A stretch of DNA of 64,000 bases from contig NZ_BMPF01000002.1 of NCBI RefSeq assembly GCF_014647455.2, positions 62,001-126,000 of the forward strand. The letters run 5' to 3'. Positions 57,554-64,000 of the stretch are shown here, piece after piece (the stretch's first letter is position 1; each line of letters opens with the position of its first letter). The notes below the pieces were generated by a model. It did no database searches. It was not told the origin of the DNA and worked only from the letters and a program-made list of their open reading frames with translations. This DNA comes from Halarchaeum grantii. GTDB lineage: Archaea; Halobacteriota; Halobacteria; Halobacteriales; Halobacteriaceae. Position numbers and translations under genes: made by a program.

Positions 57554-57563
57554 CGGCGCCGCG

Positions 57564-58379
57564 TCAGTCCGCGGCCTCGCTCGGGTCGACGACGTCGCCG
57601 GTGGCGGGGTAGACGCCGACCTGCTCGCAGCAGTCGGCCATCGGGCAGGCCTCGGGGTCGTCGAGGCACGCAGGCGCGCGCGCCGTGCAGAAGTCGCGGC
57701 CGAACTGGATCATCGCCGTGTGTCCGAAGCCGCATTTCTCGGCCGGGAGGTCGGCTTCGATGGCTTCGCGGACGCCCTCGTGGTCGGCGTCCGGCGGCGC
57801 GAACCCCATGCGGCGCGCGATTCGGTGGACGTGCGTGTCGACGGGGAAGACGCCGTCGCGCCCGCCGGCGAAGAGGAGGACGCAGTCGGCGGTCTTCGGC
57901 CCGACGCCCTTCATGTCGAGGAGGGCGGCGCGAACCTCCTCGTAGTCGGCGTCCCGGACGAACTCGTCGAACGCGTCGGCGCCGCCGTACTCCGTGCGGA
58001 CGCGCTCGGCGAGCCTGATTAGCGTCTCCGACTTCTGGTTGTAGAGGCCGGCGGCCGAGATGGTCTCGGCGAGGTCGGGCTGGTGGGCGTCCGCGAGCGC
58101 GTCCGCGAGGTCGCCGTCCCCCTCGCCGTAGCGCGCCATCAGCGAGTCGTGGGCGGGCTGACTGGCCTTGTCGGAGGTGTTCTGTGAGAGGACCGTGCGG
58201 ACGAGGCACTCGAAGGCGTCCCGGCCGCCGTAGGTCTTCTGCCAGTAGCGCTCGCCGAGGCGGTCGACGACGCGCTCGACGAGCGGGGTCTCCGGGTGGT
58301 CGCCGGACGCGAAGGCGCGCTCGGTGCCGCCGCCGGCCGCGCCGCCGAAGATGTTCTCGGCGGGTTCGTCGTCGCTCAT
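57564..58379 (-). CDS. nth: Endonuclease III, DNA glycosylase/AP lyase
   Basis: 271 aa. After a 35-residue acidic N-terminus: ECLVRTVLSQNTSDKASQPA (about 57-76), helix-hairpin-helix LLDMKGVGPKTADCVLLF (about 151-168) with the catalytic Lys, FPVDTHVHRIARRMGF (about 176-191) with the catalytic Asp, and a [4Fe-4S] region CTARAPAC then CPMADCC. Cluster spacing is Cx6Cx6Cx4-5C, with a longer second gap than the x2 of E. coli Nth. Removes oxidised pyrimidines in base excision repair. Convergent with mgsA and its repeats. Confidence 0.94.
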   Translation of the reverse strand: MSDDEPAENIFGGAAGGGTERAFASGDHPETPLVERVVDRLGERYWQKTYGGRDAFECLVRTVLSQNTSDKASQPAHDSLMARYGEGDGDLADALADAHQPDLAETISAAGLYNQKSETLIRLAERVRTEYGGADAFDEFVRDADYEEVRAALLDMKGVGPKTADCVLLFAGGRDGVFPVDTHVHRIARRMGFAPPDADHEGVREAIEADLPAEKCGFGHTAMIQFGRDFCTARAPACLDDPEACPMADCCEQVGVYPATGDVVDPSEAAD

Positions 58380-58428
58380 GCGCGGGGGTTGGCCGGCCGA
58401 CGGTAAAAGCGGGGCGGCCCGGCGCTCG

Positions 58429-59073
58429 TTACTCGCCGAGGCCGTTCACGATACCGTTCACGGCATCGACTTCGTCCTCGAAGATGCCGTGCGGGGCGTC
58501 CGGGTAGATGCGTTCGTCGACGTCCGCGCCGAGGTCGCGGAGGACGTCGGTGGTCGCGTGCACGCGCTCCTCGGGGATGTGGGGGTCGGAGTCACTGCAG
58601 CCGACGAACGCGGGCGTGCCGTCGAAGTCGCCGCCGTAGCGCTCGCGCTCGACGGCCTCGCCGATGAGACCGCCCGAGAAGGCGGCGAGCCCGCCGTAGC
58701 GCTGGGCGTGTCGGGCGGCGTACTCGGTGGTGAGGCAGGCCCCCTGACTGAAGCCGAGCAGGAGGACGTTCTCGGCGTCGATGCCAGCGTCCGCGAGGCG
58801 GTCGAGCGCGCGAGAGAGGACGCCGAGCGCGGAGTCGAGATGGGGCTGGTTCGCGTCGGTCGCGGCCAGGAAGGACTGCGGGTACCACGTTCGGTTCGCG
58901 GCCTGCGGGGCGAGGTAGGCGACGTCGTCGCGCTCGAACTCCTCGGCGAGGCCGAGGACGCTCTGCGCGGTGGCGCCGCGCCCGTGGATCAGGACGGCGC
59001 CGACGTCGGCGTCCTCGGGGTCGACGCCCGCGGTCGCGAACCCGGCGTCCGCGTGCGGGTCGTCGGCGCTCAT
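58429..59073 (-). CDS. Phospholipase/carboxylesterase-type hydrolase (MhqD-like)
   Basis: 214 aa. Motifs: AVLIHGRGATAQSVLGLAEE (about 27-46), nucleophile LLLGFSQGACLTTEYAARH (about 107-125, GFSQG), PAFVGCSDSDPHIPEERV (Asp, about 161-178), and DAPHGIFEDEV (His). COG0400-type hydrolase. It starts 1 nt after the DoxX gene stop, so the two are co-transcribed from the promoter shared with the HxlR gene. The same hydrolase-DoxX pairing is known as mhqD and mhqP/catD in Bacillus quinone-stress operons. Confidence 0.87.
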   Translation of the reverse strand: MSADDPHADAGFATAGVDPEDADVGAVLIHGRGATAQSVLGLAEEFERDDVAYLAPQAANRTWYPQSFLAATDANQPHLDSALGVLSRALDRLADAGIDAENVLLLGFSQGACLTTEYAARHAQRYGGLAAFSGGLIGEAVERERYGGDFDGTPAFVGCSDSDPHIPEERVHATTDVLRDLGADVDERIYPDAPHGIFEDEVDAVNGIVNGLGE

Positions 59074-59074
59074 C

Positions 59075-59494
59075 TCAGAACACCCCCACGCCGAGGGCGT
59101 ACGGCCACGCGGTGCCGCCGACGGAGAGGAGGAGGAGCGCGCCGCCGGCGAGGCCGACGTTCTTCAGGAACGACGTCTGTTCGTCCTGCGCCTGCTCGGC
59201 GGGCGCGGCCCAGAAGTCGTGGATGGTGACCGCGGAGACGAGCAGGAAGAGCGCGAGGCCGCCCGACGCGAGGACGGGGAACGCGCCGACGACGACGGCG
59301 AGGCCGCCGAGGACGAGCAGTCCGCCGGAGGCGAGGACGCCCGCCTTCGGGGCGGGGACGCCCTTCGAACCGGCGTAGTCCGCGAGGTAGTCGGCGGCCT
59401 GGAAGTGGTTGAGCCCCATGTAGGCGAGGACGAGTCCGAAGAGGACGCGGCCGACGAGGAAGAACTCGGCGGCGAGCGGCGTCTCGAACGCCAT
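59075..59494 (-). CDS. DoxX family membrane protein (MhqP/CatD-like)
   Basis: 139 aa, four helices. DoxX features: LVGRVLFGLVLAYMGLNHFQ (about 13-32), ASGGLLVLGGLAVVVGAFPV (about 55-74), and HDFWAAPAEQAQDEQTSFLK then NVGLAGGALLL. In bacteria CatD, MhqP and relatives are induced by quinones and catechols. First gene of a pair with the esterase; divergent from the HxlR regulator across a 135-nt gap holding an operator-like palindrome. Confidence 0.88.
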   Translation of the reverse strand: MAFETPLAAEFFLVGRVLFGLVLAYMGLNHFQAADYLADYAGSKGVPAPKAGVLASGGLLVLGGLAVVVGAFPVLASGGLALFLLVSAVTIHDFWAAPAEQAQDEQTSFLKNVGLAGGALLLLSVGGTAWPYALGVGVF

Positions 59495-59567
59495 CAGGCC
59501 GACACCTCGTCGGCGGCACTGGTACTCGGGTCGTCCGTCGCTGCGAGGACATCTGGTTGTGTCACGA

Positions 59568-59594
59568 TACCTGGTACGATAGTGAACTACTTAA
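59568..59594. promoter_or_regulatory. Operator-like palindrome and TATA region between doxX and hxlR genes
   Basis: TACC-T-GGTA (59568-59576) is a perfect palindrome flanked by direct repeats ACGATA (59564-59569 region and 59576-59581). Just to its right is CTACTTAAC (59588-59596), readable as a TATA element for the HxlR gene (ATG 59630) and as TTAAGTA for the opposite strand. The palindrome could control both directions. Confidence 0.45.
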
Positions 59595-59629
59595 CGGCTC
59601 GCGGACGTAGGCGTCAGTAGGTAACACTC

Positions 59630-59956
59630 ATGTCAGTAGACACAGAGGCGGACGCGCAGGTCGGCGAGGCGTGCGCGGTCGTCGACTCCCTCCAACTCGT
59701 CGGCTCGCAGTGGCGCCTCCTCGTCCTCCACGACCTCCAGGAGGGCGAGAAGCGGTTCAACGAGCTGAAGCGCTCGACGGACGCGAACGCCCGCACGCTC
59801 TCGCGCGTCGTCGACGACCTCGGCGAGGCCGGCCTCGTCTCCCGGCGCGTCGAGGAGGACGCCCCGGTCGCCACCTACTACACGCTCACCGAGAAGGGCG
59901 AAGCCCTCTGCCCGGTCTTCGACGAGATCGAGTCGTGGGCGGACGAGTGGCTGTAG
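59630..59956 (+). CDS. HxlR-family winged-helix regulator with N-terminal redox Cys
   Basis: 108 aa. HxlR fold: CAVVDSLQLVGSQWRLLVLH (from Cys15 to about 34), RFNELKRSTDANARTLSRVV (recognition helix, about 42-61), LGEAGLVSRRVEEDAPVATY (wing, about 64-83). Cys15 lies 13 residues before Trp28, the position of the redox-sensing Cys of YodB/HypR-type regulators; a second Cys94 is near the C-terminus. Predicted repressor or activator of the divergent doxX-esterase pair, responding to electrophiles or quinones; inference from context. Confidence 0.9.
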   Translation: MSVDTEADAQVGEACAVVDSLQLVGSQWRLLVLHDLQEGEKRFNELKRSTDANARTLSRVVDDLGEAGLVSRRVEEDAPVATYYTLTEKGEALCPVFDEIESWADEWL

Positions 59957-60044
59957 GGGGGCGTCCGCGACGCGCCCGAGCGCGCGAGGCGGCGTGCGAG
60001 GCCTCCGCCGGAAGCTCTTTCGACGCGCCCGCACACCAGCGAGT

Positions 60045-61844
60045 ATGGCCTACGACATCGAGCGGTACCTGAACGTCCGGAGCGCCGGCGGCCCCTCCTT
60101 CGGTCCCGACGGCCAGCTCGCGTTCTCGATGGACACGACGGGCGTCCGACAGGTCTGGCGCCTCGACGGTCCGCGCGAGTGGCCGGCACAGCTCTCCTTT
60201 CACGAGGAGTCCATCGGCTTCGCCTCCTACTCGCCGACGCGCGACGAGCTCGCCTTCGGGATGGACCGGGGCGGGAACGAGAAGACCCAGCTCTTCCGGC
60301 TCGCCGGAGACGGGAGCGAGGAGGTCGCGCTCACCGACGACCCCGAGAGCATTCACCAGTGGGGCGGCTGGAGCCACGACGGCGAGCGGATCGCCTACAC
60401 CGCGAACCGCCGCGAGGAGGGGAGCTTCGACGGCTACGTCCAGCGCCGGGACGAGCCCGGTGGGGCCGCCGAGTTGGTCTTCGACGGTCGGGAGAAGGAC
60501 TGGCTCACCGTCGCGGGGTGGAGTCCCGCCGACGACCGGCTGGTCTTCCACGAGATGCACTCGAATCGCGACCACGACCTCTACGTCTGCCACCTCGACT
60601 CCGGCGACGTCACGCACCTCAGCGCCGACCACGACGGCGAGGTCCGCTACGGCTCCGTCGCGTGGGCGCCCGACGGCGAGACGCTCTACGTGACGAGCGA
60701 CCACGGACGCGACACGCTCGCGCTCTTCGAACTCGACCCCGTGACGGGCGCGCTCTCCGTCGTTGAGGAGGGCGGCGAGTGGAACGTCTCCTCGGTCGCG
60801 GTAGACGCCGACTCGGGGACGATGGCCGTGGTTCGGAACGTCGAGGGGTACAGCGACCTCACGCTCTACGACCTCGACGCCGACGGCGGGCGACGCGAAC
60901 TCGCCGACCCCGACCTCCCGGAGGGCGTCCTCATGGGCCTCTCCGTCGGTCCCGACGGCGAGCGCGTCGCCGCCGCCGTCTCCGCGCCGACCGAGAACAC
61001 GAACGTCCACGTCTTCGACGTGGAGAGCGGGGCGAGCGAGCGCTGGACGGACGCCTCCACCGCGGGTATCCCGGCGGAGACCTTCCGCGAACCCGACCTC
61101 GTCCACTACGAGAGCGTCGACGGGGAACGGATTCCGGCGTTCCTCACGCTCCCCGAGGACGAGGGACCACACCCCGTCATCGTCGACATCCACGGCGGCC
61201 CGGAGTCACAGCGCCGCCCCTACTTCCTCGCCCTCCGCCAGTACTTCGTCGCGAACGGCTACGCGGTCTTCGAGCCGAACGTCCGGGGGTCCTCGGGCTA
61301 CGGGAAGCGCTACATGAACCTCGACGACGTGGAGAAGCGCATGGATTCGGTGGCCGACGTCGATCGGGGCGTCGAGTGGCTCACCGCACGCGACGACGTC
61401 GACCCCGAGCGCATCGTCGCCTACGGGGGTTCCTACGGAGGGTTCATGGTGCTCGCCGCGCTCACCGAGTACCCCGAGCGCTGGGCGGCGGGCGTCGACG
61501 TCGTCGGCATCGCGAACTTCGTCACCTTCCTCGAGAACACCGGGGAGTGGCGCCGCGAGCACCGGGAGGCCGAGTACGGGAGCCTCGAAGACGATAGAGA
61601 ATTCCTCGAGGAGATCTCACCCATCAACAACATCGACTCGATCAGAGCGCCCCTCCTCGTGCTGCACGGCGCGAACGACCCGCGCGTGCCCGTGGGCGAG
61701 GCCGAGCAGATCGCCGAGGAGGCCGCCGAACACGTCCCCGTCGAGAAACTCGTCTTCGAGGACGAGGGCCACGGCTTCTCCAAGCTCGAGAACCGCATCA
61801 CCGCCTACCGGACGGTCGTCGAGTTCCTCGACGAGCACGTCTGA
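60045..61844 (+). CDS. S9-family prolyl oligopeptidase
   Basis: 599 aa from the ATG at 60045. Residues about 1-345 form a beta-propeller (repeated SPTRDELAF, WSHDGERIAY, WAPDGETLYV, VGPDGERVAA). Residues about 350-599 are the alpha/beta hydrolase domain: HGGPESQRRPYF, GSSGYGKRYMNLD, catalytic Ser at about 463 in YGGSYGGFMVLAAL, Asp at about 545 in GANDPRVPVGEAE, His at about 576 in EDEGHGFSKLENR. Cytoplasmic peptidase of acylaminoacyl type, cleaving short peptides. Stand-alone plus-strand gene. Confidence 0.93.
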   Translation: MAYDIERYLNVRSAGGPSFGPDGQLAFSMDTTGVRQVWRLDGPREWPAQLSFHEESIGFASYSPTRDELAFGMDRGGNEKTQLFRLAGDGSEEVALTDDPESIHQWGGWSHDGERIAYTANRREEGSFDGYVQRRDEPGGAAELVFDGREKDWLTVAGWSPADDRLVFHEMHSNRDHDLYVCHLDSGDVTHLSADHDGEVRYGSVAWAPDGETLYVTSDHGRDTLALFELDPVTGALSVVEEGGEWNVSSVAVDADSGTMAVVRNVEGYSDLTLYDLDADGGRRELADPDLPEGVLMGLSVGPDGERVAAAVSAPTENTNVHVFDVESGASERWTDASTAGIPAETFREPDLVHYESVDGERIPAFLTLPEDEGPHPVIVDIHGGPESQRRPYFLALRQYFVANGYAVFEPNVRGSSGYGKRYMNLDDVEKRMDSVADVDRGVEWLTARDDVDPERIVAYGGSYGGFMVLAALTEYPERWAAGVDVVGIANFVTFLENTGEWRREHREAEYGSLEDDREFLEEISPINNIDSIRAPLLVLHGANDPRVPVGEAEQIAEEAAEHVPVEKLVFEDEGHGFSKLENRITAYRTVVEFLDEHV

Positions 61845-61892
61845 GGCGGGCGGGAGAGACCACCGTGACGCGTGGGCGGCGAGCGTCGTCCG

Positions 61893-62489
61893 TCACCCCA
61901 TCGAGAGGTCGCCCGCCGCGAGCGCGTCGTTCCACGCCGCGCGCTCGCGGAGCTCGAAGAGCGGCGTCGGTTCCTCGGGCTCCGCGGGGTGCTCGCGGAG
62001 CGCGAGCGACCACCAGCCGACGTCGTGCCACTCGCCGTGCTTGTACCCCATCCGCTCGAAGGTGCCCTCGCGCTCGAAGCCGAACGCCTCGTGAATCGCG
62101 GCGCTCGCCGGGTTCGGGAGCGTCACGACGCCGTAGACGGTCACGTAGCCCTGGCGTTCCAAGAGCGCGAGCAGGGCCTCGTAGAGCGCGCTCCCGATCC
62201 CGGAGCGGTGGGCGTCGCGCTCGACGTAGAGCGAGCTCTCGACCGACCACTGGTAGGCGACGCGCTCGCGGACCGGGCCGGCGTACGCGTAGCCGACGAC
62301 GTCGCCGTCCGCCTCGGCGACGACCCACGGGTAGTCGTCGAGTTTCGAGCGGATGCGCTCGCGGAGGGCGGCGACCGACGGCGGGTCCGCGTCGAACGTG
62401 ATGGCGGTCTCCTCGACGTACGGGGCGTAGATCCGCCGGACCGCGGTCGCGTCCGACGCCTCGGCGAGGCGGAGTCTCACGTCGCTCAT
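61893..62489 (-). CDS. GNAT acetyltransferase, phosphinothricin-acetyltransferase type
   Basis: 198 aa. GNAT motifs: VRLRLAEASDATAVRRIYAP (start), WVVAEADGDVVGYAYAGPVR (about 55-74), acetyl-CoA loop YVERDAHRSGIGSALYEALL (about 88-107, RxGIGxAL), and NPASAAIHEAFGFEREGTFE (about 125-144). This layout matches the PAT/bar and MddA group acting on amino-acid analogues such as methionine sulfoximine. The last 30 residues form a haloarchaeal tail. Last of three co-oriented genes after egsA. Confidence 0.88.
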   Translation of the reverse strand: MSDVRLRLAEASDATAVRRIYAPYVEETAITFDADPPSVAALRERIRSKLDDYPWVVAEADGDVVGYAYAGPVRERVAYQWSVESSLYVERDAHRSGIGSALYEALLALLERQGYVTVYGVVTLPNPASAAIHEAFGFEREGTFERMGYKHGEWHDVGWWSLALREHPAEPEEPTPLFELRERAAWNDALAAGDLSMG

Positions 62490-62551
62490 ACCGGCGGGAG
62501 GCGGGCGACGCCCAAGCGCACTTCGGTCCGTTGGTGGCCGACGAACGGGCG

Positions 62552-62788
62552 TCAGCGCAGCGCCGCGACGCGCGGCCGGACCCGGTCGCGAGCGACGAGG
62601 TACGCGACGGTGATGGCGACGAGACCGAGCACCGTCGCCCAGACGCCGATCGGGAGGCGGCCGCTCTCGGCGGCCACGAGGGCGAAGCGTTCGAGGGCGA
62701 GGCCGCCGACCGAGAGGAGGAGGCTTCCGATACCGAAGACGGCGACTTCGAGCAGTTCGGGAAGCGATTCGAGGAGTGGCGTGACCAT
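62552..62788 (-). CDS. Small two-helix membrane protein
   Basis: 78 aa from the ATG at 62788. Two helices (about 13-39 and 46-65) and an Arg-rich C-terminus (ARDRVRPRVAALR). No family recognised. Lies 37 nt downstream of egsA on the same strand, so a role near membrane lipid synthesis is conceivable but unproven. Confidence 0.6.
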   Translation of the reverse strand: MVTPLLESLPELLEVAVFGIGSLLLSVGGLALERFALVAAESGRLPIGVWATVLGLVAITVAYLVARDRVRPRVAALR

Positions 62789-62825
62789 GCGTCCCGTCGC
62801 CGCGCGGTCGTTGTGAGTCTTTCCC

Positions 62826-63884
62826 TCAGAGCACGCCCGTCTTCGTCGCGGCCTCGACGGCGGCCTCGCGACTCAGGCCGTCGCCGAGTATGGTGTAGCG
62901 GTCGCGGATCTCGTGTGCGGTCGTGAGCGCCTCCAGCAGCTCGTCCTCGCCCACCCCGAGGTCGGCGGCGGTCGTCGGCGCGTCGAGCGACGCGAGCGCG
63001 TCCCGCACCGCCGTCCAGTCGCCGCGCTCGCCGCTGTGCAGGTACTCCGTGACGATGGCGGCGACGCCGACCTGGTGGCCGTGGAGGGCCTTCCCGGGCG
63101 CGATGCGGTCGAGCTGGTGGCTGATGAGGTGCTCGGCGCCCGACGCGGGCCGCGAGGAGCCCGCGATGCTCATCGCGACGCCGGAGGAGACGAGCGCCTT
63201 CACCACCATCCACGAGGACTCCTCGAGGCCGGGCCGGATGCTGTCCGCGCGCTCGACGAGCAGCTCCGCCGTCATCTCCGAGAGCGCGGCCGCGTACTCG
63301 CTGTACTCGACGTTCTTCAGGCGGTTCGCGAGCCGCCAGTCCTTCACGGCGGTGTAGTTCGATATGATGTCCGCACAGCCCGCCGTCGTGAGCTCCCACG
63401 GCGCCTGCGCGAGCACGCTCGTGTCCGCGATGACGGCGAGCGGCGGGTCCGCCGCGACGCTGTGGCGGGTGTCGCCCTCCGGGACGGAGCCGCGCCCGGA
63501 GACGATGCCGTCGTGGCTCGCGGCCGTCGGGACGGAGACGAACCCGAGTTCGCAGTGGTCGCTCGCCATCTTCGCGATGTCGATGGCCTTCCCGCCGCCG
63601 ACGCCGACGAGGTAGTCCGCCCCGGCGGACTCGGCGGCGTCGATGACGGTCTCGACCGCGTCGAAGCTCGCTTCGGCCACCTCGACGAGCGCGGGGTCGA
63701 CGCCCGCGTCCTCGTACTGCGCGACGATCTCGGCGGCCGCCACCTCGCGCGGCGTCGGGCTCGTGACGACGAGCGGCCGCCCGCGGAGGTGCGTGTCCGC
63801 CACCACCTCGCGGACGTCCCCGAGGACGTCGTGGCCGACGACGACGTTCCGCGGGAGCTTGATCCATGACGTCTTCGTGAACAT
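62826..63884 (-). CDS. egsA: sn-glycerol-1-phosphate dehydrogenase
   Basis: 352 aa. NAD(P)-binding GVGGGKAIDIAKMAS (about 93-107), VPTAASHDGIVSGRGSV (about 117-133), zinc-ligand regions TTAGCADIISNYTAVKDW (Asp), GAEHLISHQLD (His) and ALHGHQVGVAAI (His). It reduces dihydroxyacetone phosphate to sn-glycerol-1-phosphate (EC 1.1.1.261), the step that defines archaeal lipid stereochemistry. A long nested inverted repeat sits 10 nt upstream of the ATG. Confidence 0.96.
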   Translation of the reverse strand: MFTKTSWIKLPRNVVVGHDVLGDVREVVADTHLRGRPLVVTSPTPREVAAAEIVAQYEDAGVDPALVEVAEASFDAVETVIDAAESAGADYLVGVGGGKAIDIAKMASDHCELGFVSVPTAASHDGIVSGRGSVPEGDTRHSVAADPPLAVIADTSVLAQAPWELTTAGCADIISNYTAVKDWRLANRLKNVEYSEYAAALSEMTAELLVERADSIRPGLEESSWMVVKALVSSGVAMSIAGSSRPASGAEHLISHQLDRIAPGKALHGHQVGVAAIVTEYLHSGERGDWTAVRDALASLDAPTTAADLGVGEDELLEALTTAHEIRDRYTILGDGLSREAAVEAATKTGVL

Positions 63885-63893
63885 ATCGGCGTG

Positions 63894-63934
63894 TCGGCGT
63901 CGGGCGACAAAGCGGTTGTCCTCCGCGACGCCGA
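63894..63934. promoter_or_regulatory. Nested inverted repeat upstream of egsA
   Basis: Outer arms TCGGCGTCG (63894-63902) and CGACGCCGA (63926-63934) are a perfect 9-bp pair; inside, GACAA-AGCGG-TTGTC (63906-63920) forms a second perfect stem. It lies between the stop of an upstream minus-strand gene (63956) and the egsA ATG (63884). Could be an operator over the egsA promoter or a terminator of the upstream gene; no T-tract follows. Confidence 0.5.
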
Positions 63935-63955
63935 CCGCGACGGCGCGGCCGAGCG

Positions 63956-64000
63956 CTAGATCGTCTCGAGGACGCCGATCACCGTCTCCTCGGCCGCGCG
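63956..64000 (-). CDS. C-terminal fragment of a gene continuing beyond the window
   Basis: Only 14 codons and a TAG are visible, ending in RAAEETVIGVLETI on the minus strand. Codon bias and position upstream of egsA fit a real gene end, but nothing can be said about function. Confidence 0.35.
   Translation of the reverse strand, partial: RAAEETVIGVLETI

Noticed and set aside
56883-58209. Upstream extension of the thiolase frame to 831 codons
   Set aside because: The extension is antisense to mgsA and crosses the promoter region; the conserved thiolase start MHSVRVAGVGS at 56880 is complete.
1-64000. tRNA, rRNA, insertion sequences, prophage or integron
   Set aside because: Gaps were read on both strands; none shows a cloverleaf, transposase or integrase frame, and intergenic spaces are too short.

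Overview
The window is a stretch of chromosome from a haloarchaeon (class Halobacteria). The evidence is high GC with strong G/C third-codon bias, very acidic proteins, archaeal TFB, glycerol-1-phosphate dehydrogenase (sn-1 lipid backbone), a HalX response regulator, a PGF-CTERM surface protein, Agl23, and many genes whose TATA-like element lies 25-30 nt before the start codon, as expected for leaderless mRNAs. Genus cannot be told from the sequence alone. I see no tRNA, rRNA, CRISPR array, insertion sequence or prophage; this is core chromosome.

Layout. 1-5.9 kb: a secreted protein and a membrane-anchored winged-helix protein, an RNase H-like nuclease, small proteins, phosphoglycolate phosphatase plus PfkB kinase, and a hotdog thioesterase. 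6-14.7 kb: PGF-CTERM glycoprotein, M24 peptidase, MFS transporter, membrane hydrolase, ketopantoate reductase, a mosaic FG-GAP surface protein and a HalX regulator. 15-22.4 kb: PEP carboxylase, an ABC-2 exporter, RNA 3'-phosphate cyclase, a DUF1684 protein and TFB with stacked promoters. 22.6-29.3 kb: LysO-like exporter, ribH plus aminotransferase, Agl23, purK-purE.

29.4-39.6 kb holds a tightly overlapped eleven-gene complex I-type operon (A, B, CD, H, I, J1, J2, K, L, M, N) without the NADH-input subunits E, F and G. 39.6-45 kb: TrkA-N/DHH phosphoesterase, a CBS/ParB-like protein, acetyl-CoA synthetase, a HAD hydrolase. 44.9-54.4 kb is an oxidase island: A-type cytochrome oxidase subunits I, III and II, a half-CtaA/CtaB haem synthase fusion, small membrane proteins (DUF7520-, DUF6684-, DUF7541- and DUF7546-like, by memory), an ABC-2 exporter and a DUF420 (CtaM-like) protein. 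Together with the complex I operon it supplies most of an aerobic respiratory chain.

54.4-64 kb: an alpha/beta hydrolase, thiolase/DUF35 pair, methylglyoxal synthase, endonuclease III, an esterase-DoxX pair divergent from an HxlR regulator (resembling the bacterial quinone/electrophile-stress mhq/cat modules), an S9 peptidase, a GNAT enzyme and EgsA.

The most interesting unexplained signals are (1) a dispersed structured repeat of about 64 nt with an 11-nt GAGCG-N3-CGA loop hairpin and compensatory stem changes, found after ppc, after mgsA (tandem) and between two ABC genes; (2) the HxlR/DoxX/esterase module with a redox-Cys regulator and a palindromic operator; (3) a tandem operator-like repeat beside the membrane winged-helix gene; (4) a 28-residue membrane peptide facing coxA; (5) a CBS-ParB/SerK-like fusion; and (6) a compositional switch inside the FG-GAP surface gene.
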